A stretch of 55,531 bases of DNA, taken from NCBI RefSeq assembly GCF_017566145.1, contig NZ_JABFCL010000015.1, positions 1-55,531 of the forward strand, given 5' to 3'. The DNA is from Bittarella massiliensis (ex Durand et al. 2017). GTDB taxonomy: Bacteria; Bacillota; Clostridia; Oscillospirales; Ruminococcaceae. A program made the translations under genes and the position numbers. Positions 31,086 through 40,187 of the stretch are shown in pieces. How positions within the stretch are numbered: the first letter of the stretch is position 1; each line of letters opens with the position of its first letter. Below the pieces are notes generated by a model. It did no database searches. It was not told where the DNA came from and was given only the letters and a program-made list of their open reading frames with translations.

Positions 31086-31512
31086 GGGACGCTGTGGCGA
31101 GGAGGGTATTGGCTGTCTCTCTTTGCCGTTGCCGCCGCGGGGGGAAGGGCTGGCGGACCGCCTAGTTTTGAGGGGGTGGTGGCCGCGCTCTCACTGCGGC
31201 GGGAGGCAGAGGGAAGGCGGCCCTGTCCCCCTTTTCGCCGAGGGGGATTCCGCCGCCCTGGGAAAAGGCCCTGTGACAGGGGGCGGCCCTGCTTTTGTGG
31301 GGTGGCCAACCCCGCTTGAAAGGGGAAAGAGGCCCCGCGGGAGTGGCTTGGACTGGGCCCGGCAGGAGAGTTTTTGCCGTTTAACCGCGCCTGCGCTCGC
31401 TGGGGGCGCTTGGCCGCCGGGCCCCGCCTGGGCTGCGATTCGACCGGCGATGACAGATGGAAGCCCCCCCGGACACCGGGCGGGACAGAGAAAGAGGAGA
31501 GGAAGGGAGAAA
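31086..31512 (+). other. Non-coding G-rich gap within the phage operon
   Basis: There are 427 bases between terL and the portal gene. The portal frame stays open through it but without plausible protein, and no ribosome binding site/start pair or known domain is seen. A fragment such as GGCCCCGCGGGAGTGG resembles part of the terminator at 40155-40187. It may be the scar of a lost gene. Confidence 0.5.
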
Positions 31513-33069
31513 TTGGAGAGATTGCAGGAGATGCGCAGGGCGCTGCGCCGGTACCGGGACGGACTGGAGGGGTTTCACCGGGAGGTGTTGGTCAACGAGG
31601 ACTACTTTTGCGGCAACCACTGGAAGTACATCAAGAGGGGGCAGCTCAGCGGGCGGGAGCCCAAGACCCCCTTCCTCCTCAACGCCATCTGGAACAAGCA
31701 CGCCGACGCCATGGACAACTACCCGACGCCCCTCTTTCTGCCCCGGCGGCCGGAGGACAGGGAGGGCGCGAAACTGCTGGGCCGGGTGGTGCCGGTGCTA
31801 TTGGACAAGCTGGGGTTTGAGGGGGTGTACAGCGACCTGTGGTGGTACAAGCTCAAGCAGGGAACCGGCTGCTACGGGGTGTTTTGGGACCCGGAGCGCG
31901 AGGAGATCCAGGTGAAGAACATCGAGCTGATGCGGCTTTACTTCGCGCCGGGGGCGGCCAGCATTCAGGATTCGCCCTACCTCTTCTGCCTTTCGCTGCT
32001 GCCCCGGGAGGAGGCGCAGCGCCGCTACGGGGGGGAGTGGCCCCAGCCCGCCCTCACCTGCCGGGACTACTTTGCCGGCAAGGGCCAGCGGGAGCTGGAG
32101 GGGAAGGTGGCTCTGGTGGACTGCTACTACAAGCGGCCCCTGCCGGGGGGGAAGACGGCGGTGCAGCTGGCCAAATTTTCGGGGGAGCGGCTGCTCTACT
32201 GCTCGGAGGAGGAGCCCGCCTACCGGGAGCGGGGGCTCTACGACCACGGGCGCTACCCCTTTGTGCTCGACCCCTTTATCCCCCGGGCGGGCACCCCCTT
32301 GGGGATGGGGATGGCCGAGATCGGCCGCTCCACCCAGAGCTATATCGACCGGCTGGACTACCTCATTGAGGAGAACGCCCTGATCGCCGGGCGGCAGCGG
32401 TTCTTGGTGAAAAACGGGGCCGGGGTGGACGAGGGGGCGCTGGCCGACCTCTCCCGCAACTTCATCGGCTGCGACCTGTCGGTGGACGACAGCGCCGTAC
32501 GCCCCCTGCAGGCGGCCCCCCTGCCTGGCTTTGTGCAGGCCCACCGGGACCAGAAGATCGCCGAGCTCAAGGACGTGCTGGGCAACAAGGACTTTATGAC
32601 CGGCGGGGTCGCCGGCGGGGTGACTGCCTACGGGGCCATTGTCGCCCTGCAGGAGGCGGGGAGCAAGCTCTCCCGCGACCTGATCGCCGGCAGCTACCGC
32701 GCCTTTCGGGAGGTGGTGGAACAGATGGTCTGGCTGATCCGCCAGTTCTACACCGGGCCCCGGCTGTTCTATGTGGGCGGGGACTTTTTGACCCTGGAGG
32801 GGGCCCGGGTGACCCCCCACCTGGACATCAAGATCACCGCCCAGAAGAAAAACCCCTTCACTACCGCCGCCCACAACCAGCTGGTGCTGGACCTGTACAA
32901 GCAGGGGGGCTTTGAGGCCGGGCGGGCCGAGGGGGCCAGGGCCTGCGTGCAGGCGCTGGCCCTGGAGGGGAAGGAGGCCATCCTCCAGGCGCTGGACGGG
33001 CTGGGTGAGAAAGGGGCTCCCCTTGTCCCGGAGGGGACGGGGCGGGGGGAGGACGTCTGCCCGGTGTGA
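31513..33069 (+). CDS. Phage portal protein (P22/podovirus-like)
   Basis: This 518-residue protein has the position and style of podovirus portals that form the dodecameric DNA channel. It contains RRALRRYRDGLEGFHREVLV, FCGNHWKYIKRGQLSG, PFLLNAIWNKHADAMDNYPT, a long central part with DRLDYLIEENALIAGRQ, and NFIGCDLSVDDSAVRPLQ. A C-terminal helical barrel-like end includes KLSRDLIAGSYRAFREVVEQ. TTG at 31513, about 7 bases after GGAAGGGAG, is the best start; ATG 31531 is the alternative. It is followed by another gap of ~300 bases before the next gene. Confidence 0.83.
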   Translation: MERLQEMRRALRRYRDGLEGFHREVLVNEDYFCGNHWKYIKRGQLSGREPKTPFLLNAIWNKHADAMDNYPTPLFLPRRPEDREGAKLLGRVVPVLLDKLGFEGVYSDLWWYKLKQGTGCYGVFWDPEREEIQVKNIELMRLYFAPGAASIQDSPYLFCLSLLPREEAQRRYGGEWPQPALTCRDYFAGKGQRELEGKVALVDCYYKRPLPGGKTAVQLAKFSGERLLYCSEEEPAYRERGLYDHGRYPFVLDPFIPRAGTPLGMGMAEIGRSTQSYIDRLDYLIEENALIAGRQRFLVKNGAGVDEGALADLSRNFIGCDLSVDDSAVRPLQAAPLPGFVQAHRDQKIAELKDVLGNKDFMTGGVAGGVTAYGAIVALQEAGSKLSRDLIAGSYRAFREVVEQMVWLIRQFYTGPRLFYVGGDFLTLEGARVTPHLDIKITAQKKNPFTTAAHNQLVLDLYKQGGFEAGRAEGARACVQALALEGKEAILQALDGLGEKGAPLVPEGTGRGEDVCPV

Positions 33070-33371
33070 AAACGGCTGTTGGGGAGTTGGCCATGCCTTC
33101 CCTTTTTCGGCAGGCGATGGAGAGGGCCCCAGCGACAGGCAGAGAGGGGCCGGAGAGAAAGTGCATTGCCTGGGAAAGCGAGTTCTGCATTCCCCACCCT
33201 TTGACGGATGGGAAAAAGGCCCTGGCGGCGGATGGAGAGGGGCCAGAGGGGGGAGCGCATAGCGCCCGGGAGAGGCAGTTTTTGCGCCGGGGCCGCCGCC
33301 CTGGCAGATATTTGACAGAGAGGGTTCCCGGCCCCGCCCTGTGCGGCGCGCCGGGAGAGAAGGAGGAGAAG
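33070..33371 (+). other. Second non-coding gap within the phage operon
   Basis: There are 302 bases between the portal and scaffold-like genes. The frame is open but carries no recognisable protein until the ribosome binding site GGAGGAG at 33362. It is similar in G-rich composition to 31086-31512. Confidence 0.45.
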
Positions 33372-33935
33372 ATGGACGAGGAGAGTGTGTTCCAGACGGA
33401 GGTCCCGGGGGACGCCGCCGGGGAGGAGTTGCAGGAGCGGGACGCCCCCTACCGGGTGTTTGACAGCGAGGAGGCGTTTGCCAGGGAGGTGGACGCCGCC
33501 CTGGAGGGAGAGCGGGCCCGGTGGGCCGCCCGGGGGGAGGAGGTGGCCCGTCACCTGGGGGTGGCCAGCCTGGACGAGGTGCTGGAACTGCCCAGCCCCC
33601 AGCTGGTGGAGGAGTTTAAGGAGGCCTTTGCCGGGGAGTGGGAGGCCGTTTGCCGGCGGGCCCCCTCCCTCACCGAGGGGGTGGGGTTGGAGGAGCTGGC
33701 GGGCAACCGGCAGTTTGTCTCCCTGCTGGCCCAGGGGCTCTCCCCCCTGGCGGGCTACCTGGCCTGCTACGCCGAGCGGGTGCTGGAGAGGTGGCAGCCC
33801 CCGGCCCGCCCCCGGGAGGGGGCTTTGGAGGGGGACCCTGCCGGGGTTTTGGGGGAGGATGTGTCCGCCTTTACGGACGGGCAGCTGGAGGAGATCAGCC
33901 GGGCGGTGAAGCGGGGGCGGCGCATCCGCCTCTAG
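33372..33935 (+). CDS. Putative phage scaffolding protein
   Basis: This 187-residue, strongly acidic and helical protein (DSEEAFAREVDAALEGERAR, LVEEFKEAFAGEWEAVC) ends with a short basic tail (ISRAVKRGRRIRL). Its place between portal and major capsid genes, the acidic helical body and the basic C-terminus fit a capsid assembly scaffold. I found no sequence-family signature, so the call rests on position and composition. AGGAGGAG lies just before the ATG. Confidence 0.6.
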   Translation: MDEESVFQTEVPGDAAGEELQERDAPYRVFDSEEAFAREVDAALEGERARWAARGEEVARHLGVASLDEVLELPSPQLVEEFKEAFAGEWEAVCRRAPSLTEGVGLEELAGNRQFVSLLAQGLSPLAGYLACYAERVLERWQPPARPREGALEGDPAGVLGEDVSAFTDGQLEEISRAVKRGRRIRL

Positions 33936-34032
33936 CGGCCGCCGGGAGAGAGGGGGAAGCGCCATCTAGGAGGACAGAGGGAACGGATGACAACCGGGCG
34001 GGAGACCGCCCCGACACGAGGAGGAAGACAAG

Positions 34033-35220
34033 ATGGAGCAACAGGTGAACACCACGGTACAGACCGGGGAGGGCCAGGAGATCCTCTCGGCCCAGATGAA
34101 GACCTACTACGACAAGGAACTCATTCGCAACGCCAGGCCGCGGTTGGTGCACGACCAGTTCGCGCAGAAAAAGCCCATCCCCCAAAATCGGGGGAAGACG
34201 GTGGAATTTCGCAAGTTAAACCCCTTTCCCCCGGCCAAAAAGCCCCTGGAAGAGGGGGTCACCCCGGCGGGGCAGAAGCTGGACTGGTCCACCCTCTCGG
34301 CCACGGTGAGCCAGTACGGCGACTACGTCAGCGTCTCGGACATGCTGGATTTGACCGCCATCGACCAGAACCTGCTGGAGGCGCAGGAGATTCTGGGCGA
34401 CCAGGCCGGCCGCACCCTGGACCAGATCACCCGCGAGGTCATCTGCGGGGGACACAACGTCCTCTACGCCGGGAAGAAGCTGGCCCGCCACACCCTGGTG
34501 GGCGGGGCGGAGAGCGGGAGCGACTACCTCACAGTGGAGGACGTGAAGCGGGCGGTCACCGCCCTGAAAAACAACCTGGCCGCCCCCATTCAGGGCAGCT
34601 ACATCGCCATCATCCACCCCAACGTGGCCCACGACCTCACTGCCGACCCCCTCTGGGAACAGGTCAAGAGCTATGACCCCAAGGACCTCTACGACGGGGA
34701 GATCGGCCGCCTCTTCGGGGTGCGGTTTGTGGAGACCACCGAGGCCAAGGTCTTTCAGGCCCCGCCCCTGGACGGGCATGAGCGGCTGGAGGTGGCCAGC
34801 GCCAGCGGGAGCACCCTCACCGTCAAGGAGAGCCTGGGGGGCGATTTGACCGGCCGCCAGCTGCTCGTCGGGGGGGAGTGCTACGCCATCCTCTCCCAAC
34901 AGGGCAGCGCCCTCACCCTGGACAGAGCCTGCACCGCCGCGGCCGGGACCCCCGTCTACGGCGGGGAGGCGGGAGCCGGTGGTGCCGACGTCTACGCCAC
35001 CCTCATCTTTGGGGCCAACGCCTACGGGGTGACCGAGGTGGAGGGCGGCGGCCTGCAGACCATCATCAAGCAGCTGGGCAGCGCCGGCAGCGCCGACCCC
35101 CTGGACCAGCGGGCCACCGTGGGCTGGAAGGCCACCAAGACCGCCGCCATCCTCAGCGAGCCCTTTTTGGTGCGGGTGGAGAGCTGCTCCTCCGCCGCCA
35201 GGGAAGGGGAGATGCTGTGA
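34033..35220 (+). CDS. Major capsid protein, N4-gp56 family-like
   Basis: This 395-residue protein resembles the N4-gp56-type major capsid proteins common in podoviruses of Firmicutes. It has MKTYYDKELIRNARPRLVHD, QNRGKTVEFRKLNPFPPAKK, LEEGVTPAGQKLDWSTLSAT and VSQYGDYVSVSDMLDLTAID early, then EAQEILGDQAGRTLDQITRE. The later half has an inserted segment (GHERLEVASASGSTLTVKES) and ends with a strand-rich HK97-like part (TLIFGANAYGVTEVEGGG, ATVGWKATKTAAILSE). It is in a tight cluster with the next two genes (TGA/ATG overlap). GAGGAGG precedes the ATG. Confidence 0.85.
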   Translation: MEQQVNTTVQTGEGQEILSAQMKTYYDKELIRNARPRLVHDQFAQKKPIPQNRGKTVEFRKLNPFPPAKKPLEEGVTPAGQKLDWSTLSATVSQYGDYVSVSDMLDLTAIDQNLLEAQEILGDQAGRTLDQITREVICGGHNVLYAGKKLARHTLVGGAESGSDYLTVEDVKRAVTALKNNLAAPIQGSYIAIIHPNVAHDLTADPLWEQVKSYDPKDLYDGEIGRLFGVRFVETTEAKVFQAPPLDGHERLEVASASGSTLTVKESLGGDLTGRQLLVGGECYAILSQQGSALTLDRACTAAAGTPVYGGEAGAGGADVYATLIFGANAYGVTEVEGGGLQTIIKQLGSAGSADPLDQRATVGWKATKTAAILSEPFLVRVESCSSAAREGEML

Positions 35221-35447
35221 TGGCAAAGCGGGATTTTCTGCGGGAGTTGGTGCCGGTGACCCTCTTTCGGGACGGGGGGGAGTACCGGGACGACGCGGTG
35301 GTGATCGTCAACGGCAAGACCTGGATCATCCGCCGGGGGGAGCCGGTGGCGGTCCCCCGGTTTGTGGCCCTGGCCCTGCGCGACGCCGAGCGCCAGCGCC
35401 AGGCGGCAAGGGCGCTGATGGGCCGCTGTGAGGGGTCGCTGCGGTGA
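35220..35447 (+). CDS. Small phage head-associated protein
   Basis: This 75-residue protein (RDFLRELVPVTLFRDGGEYR, VVIVNGKTWIIRRGEPVAVP) ends with a basic helix (LALRDAERQRQAARALMG). Small proteins of this type are found right after podovirus capsid genes, and the beta-hairpin plus helix layout is visible. No function is assigned. The ATG overlaps the capsid stop, and the next gene's GTG overlaps its own stop. Confidence 0.7.
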   Translation: MAKRDFLRELVPVTLFRDGGEYRDDAVVIVNGKTWIIRRGEPVAVPRFVALALRDAERQRQAARALMGRCEGSLR

Positions 35448-35983
35448 CGGCGCGGGAGATGATCGCGCGGGTGAAGGAGGCCTATCCCTCCACCCTGCCC
35501 GACAGCGCCATCCTCGCCCTGCTGCAGGAGGCCGAGGCCCGCCTCTGCGCCGAGGACCCCCTGCGCATTGCCTGCGAGTGGCTGCCGGTAAACGGCGAGG
35601 GGCGGGTGGAGCTGCCCGCGGGGGTGCGCCCCTACATGGTGCAGCAGGTGGACGGCCTTCCCCTGGCCCTGACCCCCGGCACCGGCCGGGCCTGCAAGTC
35701 CAGCGACGGGGTCTTTCTCCCCCCGGGGCGGCGGGCGGAGAGGGCCCGGGTGGTCTACCGCCGCCCGCCCCCCGCCCTCGCCCCCGGGAGCGAGCTCACC
35801 CTGGACGACGGCTACGCCGGGTGCTACCTCTACTATGCCCTGGCCAAGCTGGAACTCTGGCGGGGAAACATCGGCGGGTACAACAATTACAGCGCCCTGC
35901 TGGAGAGCCTGACCGGGCAGTACACCCGGGCGGCGGTGCAGACCCTCAGCGGGTCGCGGCAGCGGTTTGTGTCGGAGGTGTGA
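35444..35983 (+). CDS. Phage head-tail adaptor-like protein
   Basis: This 179-residue protein begins with helices (TAREMIARVKEAYPSTLPDS, AILALLQEAEARLCAED), has a beta middle (WLPVNGEGRVELPAGVRPYM) and ends with a helical part (YAGCYLYYALAKLELWRGN). This helix-beta-helix plan is typical of head-completion or adaptor proteins such as gp4-like factors that sit under the portal. The exact family was not recognised. GTG start with GTGA overlap to the previous gene. Confidence 0.65.
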   Translation: MTAREMIARVKEAYPSTLPDSAILALLQEAEARLCAEDPLRIACEWLPVNGEGRVELPAGVRPYMVQQVDGLPLALTPGTGRACKSSDGVFLPPGRRAERARVVYRRPPPALAPGSELTLDDGYAGCYLYYALAKLELWRGNIGGYNNYSALLESLTGQYTRAAVQTLSGSRQRFVSEV

Positions 35984-35986
35984 GGG

Positions 35987-37210
35987 ATGAGGATGCCCCA
36001 TCTGCGCCCCCTCGCGGGGGAGCGGCGGGCGGTGCGGCCCTTTCGGGGGCTGAGCGCCCTGGCCCCCGCCGGGGGGTATTTGCAGCGCTGCCGCCGCTGC
36101 GAGATCACCCCCCAGGGGCATTTGGTGGGGGCCAGGGGAAAGGTGGAGGCCCGCCGGGCCCCCGGCCTGACCCAGTGCGGCGAGGGCTGGATGATCGCCC
36201 AAAACCGCCTTTACTGGCAGGGCGTCGACCTGGCCGCCCCCATCGCCGCCGGGGAGAAGTCGGCGGTGCCCTTTGGCGGGCGGCTGCTGCTCTTCCCCGA
36301 CCGGGTCTACATCGACCGGGAGAGGGGGGAGGCGGGGAATTTCAGCGCCCCGGCCATCGACTGGGCGGCGGTGTTTTTAAACCGGGTCTTCGGCATCCGC
36401 GGGGGGACCCTGCTGGCCAGCTCGGTGGGCAACGAGAACTGCTGGGACGACTTTCAAAACCCCGACGGCTCCCCCAAGGAAAACGGGGCCTTTACCTTAA
36501 CGCTGCAGGACGCCCCCTTCACCGCCCTGCTCCCCTTTCAAAACCACCTGGTGCTCTTTCGGGAGGGGGATTTCTTCGAGCTCTACGGCACCCGGCCCTC
36601 CAACTTCGCCCTCACCCAGGTGGCGGGGCTGGGGGTAAAGGAGCCGCGGCACCTGACGGCCTTTGACGACCGGCTCTACTTCTTCTCCCAAAACCGCGTC
36701 TGGCTCTACCAGGGGGGCGGGGTCAGCGACCTGCTCGGCCACCTGGGCTGGCGGTTTGACGACTGCGCCCTGCAGGCCTTTGGCGGGGGGCTGCTCATCG
36801 CCGCGCCGGAGGGCGTTTACCTCTGGCAGGACGGCTGCCTGCTGGAGCTGGAGGAGGGGCTGCACTGCGACCGCCTCTATTGCGAGGGCGGGCAGGTCTA
36901 CGGCCTGGACTGGGGCGAGGGGGTCTGCTGGCGGTTTCTCGCCGGGCCCCGGCAGGCCTACGAGGTGGGCGTCAAGACCGGCCTTGCCGGCGGCAGTTGG
37001 GAGGAGTACCGGGTGGAGTGCCGGGGCGAGGTGGCCGCCGCCTGGGAGGGCCGCCCCCTGGGCGAGAGCCACAGCCGGGAGTTTGCCCTGCTGCGCTGCT
37101 TTGTGGCCCGGGGCGGCAGGGAGCCGGGGCTCTTCACCCTGCGCTGCGGCCCCGACGCCGAGGTGGCGGGGATGGCCGTGGAGGTCAAAGGGGGGGAGAG
37201 CGGATGGTGA
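35987..37210 (+). CDS. Phage tail tube/DNA-stabilisation protein (beta-propeller-like)
   Basis: This 407-residue protein has repeated strand-turn-strand units with aromatic residues, for example MIAQNRLYWQGVDLAAPI, GGRLLLFPDRVYIDRERG, FQNHLVLFREGDFFELYG, DDRLYFFSQNRVWLYQGG and GGLLIAAPEGVYLWQDG. The pattern is that of a beta-propeller. In podoviruses such proteins (tail tubular B or packaged-DNA stabilisation type) close the head-tail channel. GNENCWDDFQNPDGSP is a feature often seen in this group. It starts 3 bases after the previous gene and overlaps the next. Confidence 0.65.
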   Translation: MRMPHLRPLAGERRAVRPFRGLSALAPAGGYLQRCRRCEITPQGHLVGARGKVEARRAPGLTQCGEGWMIAQNRLYWQGVDLAAPIAAGEKSAVPFGGRLLLFPDRVYIDRERGEAGNFSAPAIDWAAVFLNRVFGIRGGTLLASSVGNENCWDDFQNPDGSPKENGAFTLTLQDAPFTALLPFQNHLVLFREGDFFELYGTRPSNFALTQVAGLGVKEPRHLTAFDDRLYFFSQNRVWLYQGGGVSDLLGHLGWRFDDCALQAFGGGLLIAAPEGVYLWQDGCLLELEEGLHCDRLYCEGGQVYGLDWGEGVCWRFLAGPRQAYEVGVKTGLAGGSWEEYRVECRGEVAAAWEGRPLGESHSREFALLRCFVARGGREPGLFTLRCGPDAEVAGMAVEVKGGESGW

Positions 37211-37494
37211 ACCTGTCGCCGGCGCGCCTCTCCTCCGGCGGGGCGGAGGAGCGAATTGCCGCCCTGGAAAACACGGTACTGCGGCTGCGCAAGGAGCTGG
37301 AGTACGCCCTGCAAAACCTGGATGCGGGGAATTTGAGCCCCACCCTGGCCCAGACCCTGGGCGGCGGGCCGGTGAACCGGGCGGCCGCCCGCTTGTCGGA
37401 GACGGCTGGCTACACCGGCGAACTGCGGCTGGGCGGAACCTGGCTGCAAATCAAAGAGGGGCGGATTGTCGAGGTGATGGAAGATGGGCTATAA
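37204..37494 (+). CDS. Small phage structural protein
   Basis: This 96-residue protein starts with a coiled-coil stretch (AEERIAALENTVLRLRKELE) and continues into a beta-rich end (GYTGELRLGGTWLQIKEGRI). The start overlaps the previous gene by 7 bases, and its end overlaps the next by 11. It looks like a small trimeric fibre or connector subunit; the family was not recognised. Confidence 0.65.
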   Translation: MVNLSPARLSSGGAEERIAALENTVLRLRKELEYALQNLDAGNLSPTLAQTLGGGPVNRAAARLSETAGYTGELRLGGTWLQIKEGRIVEVMEDGL

Positions 37495-38314
37495 AGAGGA
37501 TCTGAAGCGGGTCCTCAAGCAGTTGGAGGAGACCAAGTTCACCTATGCGGTGGACGACGACCCCGCCTACATCCGCCAGCGAAGGGCGGGCAAAGAGCAG
37601 ACCGCCGCCCGGCAGGACGGGGCCGCCGCCGACGACCGGGCCCGGGCCGCCGGGGCGGACACCAGCTACGGCCGGGCCATGCGCGCCTACCTGGAGCGGC
37701 AGCGGGGCGAGGCGGACAGCGCCCTGCGCCAGCAGTACGGGCAACAGGCCAAAAAGGCCTATGACGCCCGGGTGAGGGGGATGGAGAAGGAGCGCGACAG
37801 GCTGAAGGACAGGGTGCGCAAGGAGGAGGAGAGGGCCGCCGCCGAGCGGGCCGCCGCCCAGGAGCGGGCGCGCAAGGAGGCCCAGCGCCAGGAGGAACTG
37901 CGCATCAAGGAGGAAAACAAGCTGGAAATCGAGCGCATCCGCGCCCAGGCCAAGGTGGAGGCCGCCCGGCTGGCCGCCAGCAAGAAGGCTGGCCGCTCGG
38001 CGGGCGGCGGGTCTGCCACCCAGAAGAAGGCGGCTGGTTCCAGCGCCCAGAAGAAGGCCGCGGCCGCCTTTGACGAGACCAGCGGCAAGTTTCGCTCCCT
38101 GGCCGCCGAGAGCCACAAGCAGTACCTGTTGGGGTACAGCCGGGGAAAGGAGAGCGGCGGGGAGGAGCGGGGCAGAAGCTTTGGCTACCAACAGCAGGTG
38201 CGCTGGCTCTACGCCCAGGTGGACGGGGACCCGCAGAAAACGAGGGCCCTGGCAGACTACCTGAAGATACCGGCGGCCTACACCAGTGAAGAGGCCCTGG
38301 CCCGGCTCTACTGA
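37484..38314 (+). CDS. Long coiled-coil phage protein, possible internal/ejection protein
   Basis: In this 276-residue protein, residues ~85-175 are a highly charged Ala/Glu/Arg/Lys coiled coil (GMEKERDRLKDRVRKEEERA, ERARKEAQRQEELRIKEENK). A Lys/Ala/Ser-rich linker (KKAGRSAGGGSATQKKAAGS) and a conserved-looking C-terminal helical domain (SFGYQQQVRWLYAQVDGD) follow. The position after tail-tube-like genes and the coiled coil would suit an internal virion or ejection protein, but no family was recognised. Ribosome binding is coupled to the preceding gene. Confidence 0.6.
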   Translation: MGYKEDLKRVLKQLEETKFTYAVDDDPAYIRQRRAGKEQTAARQDGAAADDRARAAGADTSYGRAMRAYLERQRGEADSALRQQYGQQAKKAYDARVRGMEKERDRLKDRVRKEEERAAAERAAAQERARKEAQRQEELRIKEENKLEIERIRAQAKVEAARLAASKKAGRSAGGGSATQKKAAGSSAQKKAAAAFDETSGKFRSLAAESHKQYLLGYSRGKESGGEERGRSFGYQQQVRWLYAQVDGDPQKTRALADYLKIPAAYTSEEALARLY

Positions 38315-38347
38315 GCCCCGGCCGGGGAAGAGGGAAGGGGAGACGAG

Positions 38348-40063
38348 ATGGACTACCAAATTGCGGTGCGGGAGGACAAGGGCTTGGAGGTGGGGACGCC
38401 CCCGCCCCTGATTCAGGGGGAGAAGGGGGTGGACCGGCTGATCTTCACCCTGCCCGACCCCTATCGGGGGATGGCGCTGGACGGCTTTTCCTTCACCGCC
38501 AACCTAGAGAGCGCCGCCGGCTGCCACAAGCTGGCCGCCGCCCGATCGGAGCGGGTGGAGGGGGCGGTGCGCTGTGTGCTGGAACTGGACTGCTCCCTGG
38601 AGGGGCTGCGGGACGAGGTGCTCCTCTCCCTGGAGGGGCGGGACGGGCAGCGGGTGCTGGCCACCCGCAAGACCGCCCTGCGCTTTGTGCCCGGGGCGCG
38701 GACCGAGGCCATCGCCCAGGCGGGGGAGAGCCTGTTTGAGAGCTTTTTGCAGTCTGTCAGCGCCGCCCAGCGCCGGGCCGAGACGGCGGCGGAGGCGGCC
38801 TCCCTCTCGGCCCTGGGGGCCGAGAACGCCCAGGCGGCGGTGACAAACGCGGGCAACCTGGCCAACCAGTCGGCCGCCCGCGCCGCCGAGAGCGAAAACC
38901 AGGCCCGCCAGTACCAGCAGCTCTGCGCTGCCGACCGGCAGGAGGTGGTGGCCGCCGCCCAGGCGGCCCAGACGGCGAAGGGACAGACGGCGGCCGATGC
39001 CCGAAACTGCGCCGAGGCGGCCGAACAGAGCCAGCTCTGTGCCAACTCTGCCCAGGCGGATGCGGCGGCGGCCCAGTCGGCGGCCACTGCCGCATCCACC
39101 GCCGCGTCCGACGCCGAGAGCGCCGCCGGGGCCCTGGCCCAGGGCGGGGTTTTGCCGGGAAACCTGCTGCCAAACCCCAGCTTTGAGGAGGGGGAGGAGG
39201 GCTGGACCCTCACCGAGCGCAGCGAACAGCCCAGCCCTTTGCACGGCCGCTACGGGGCGGCGGTGGGGCTGGGCCACACCCTGAGGACGGCGGACGCCCT
39301 GGGCTGGCAGCCGGGGGATTACCTGGTGGCGGCGGTGGCCCGGGGGGCGGGGCGGCTCTTTGCCGCCGCGGGGGACTGCCAGGTGGAGATGGGGCGGATG
39401 AACAGCAAATTCACCCTCTACGCCGGGCTCCTCCACCTGGAGGCGGCGACGGCGGCCCCCCTGACCTTTACGGTGGCGGCGGGGCGGGGCTACCTGGACT
39501 GTGCCCTTCTCTTTGCGGTGCCGGCGGACTGCGCCGGCCTGGATGCCGTCCAGTGGCTGCAGAAGTTGCAGCACTACCCCTACACCTGGGGCGCTGCCCC
39601 CCAGGGGCCGGTGTTGGGGGGCGCGGAGCGAGCCGCCGCCCTGGGGGCGGATTTAGAGGGGTTGGCCCGGTTTTCCGCCGGCGTCCCCCTCCCAGCCCGG
39701 CCGGGGGTGGACTACGCCCCGGCGGCGGGAGGCGACTGCGCCTTTGTGGGGGAGGGCTGCCGGGTGACCGGGCAGTCCTGTATCTGGCGGCGGCAGGGGG
39801 ACTTTGTGGCCCTGGCCGGGGAGGTGGAGCTGGATGGTTGCCAGCCCGGCTTCCGGCTCACCGGGCTGCCCCTGCCCCCCCGTTCGGCCCCCATCGGCGG
39901 CGTCTGGCGGTGCGATCCCCCCTGCGGGGAGGAGTTGGCCCTGGAGGGAGAGGCGGGGGGCGACGGCCTTGCCTTTGCCGCGCGCCGCGGGGGCCGGGGC
40001 CAGCCGGCCCCCGCCCTGGAAGGGGCGGTGAAGTGCTGGCTCTGGGTGTGGTACCTGGTGTAG
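38348..40063 (+). CDS. Phage tail fibre / receptor-binding-like protein
   Basis: In this 571-residue protein, the N-terminal ~120 residues form a beta domain (IAVREDKGLEVGTPPPLIQG, LDGFSFTANLESAAG) like baseplate-upper or fibre base domains. Residues ~130-265 are an Ala-rich coiled-coil shaft (AAQRRAETAAEAASLSALGA). After GGVLPGNLLPNPSFEEGEEG starts a carbohydrate-binding-like domain, and the last ~150 residues are a beta-rich tip (IWRRQGDFVALAGEVELDG). This order (base, shaft, sugar-binding domain, tip) fits a receptor-binding fibre. It is the last gene of the operon, and its ATG follows a GGGGAGACGAG site. Confidence 0.72.
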   Translation: MDYQIAVREDKGLEVGTPPPLIQGEKGVDRLIFTLPDPYRGMALDGFSFTANLESAAGCHKLAAARSERVEGAVRCVLELDCSLEGLRDEVLLSLEGRDGQRVLATRKTALRFVPGARTEAIAQAGESLFESFLQSVSAAQRRAETAAEAASLSALGAENAQAAVTNAGNLANQSAARAAESENQARQYQQLCAADRQEVVAAAQAAQTAKGQTAADARNCAEAAEQSQLCANSAQADAAAAQSAATAASTAASDAESAAGALAQGGVLPGNLLPNPSFEEGEEGWTLTERSEQPSPLHGRYGAAVGLGHTLRTADALGWQPGDYLVAAVARGAGRLFAAAGDCQVEMGRMNSKFTLYAGLLHLEAATAAPLTFTVAAGRGYLDCALLFAVPADCAGLDAVQWLQKLQHYPYTWGAAPQGPVLGGAERAAALGADLEGLARFSAGVPLPARPGVDYAPAAGGDCAFVGEGCRVTGQSCIWRRQGDFVALAGEVELDGCQPGFRLTGLPLPPRSAPIGGVWRCDPPCGEELALEGEAGGDGLAFAARRGGRGQPAPALEGAVKCWLWVWYLV

Positions 40064-40083
40064 GGCCGCCCCTCTAAAAAAAT

Positions 40084-40119
40084 GCGCCCCCGGCCCCCTT
40101 TGCCAGGGGCTGGGGGCGC
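40084..40119 (-). terminator. Hairpin with minus-strand T tract
   Basis: GCGCCCCCGGCCCC and GGGGCTGGGGGCGC form a 14-bp stem with one G-T pair. The plus strand has seven A before it (minus-strand T tract), so it could stop leftward transcription from 40483. Confidence 0.65.
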
Positions 40120-40154
40120 TGCCCTCCCCGCCGGGGGCGGACAAAACGACAAAA

Positions 40155-40187
40155 GGAAAAAGGCCCCGCGGAGTGGGGCCTTTTTCC
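40155..40187. terminator. Bidirectional terminator of the phage operon
   Basis: GGAAAAAGGCCCC (40155-40167) pairs with GGGGCCTTTTTCC (40175-40187) around GCGGAGT. Confidence 0.85.
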
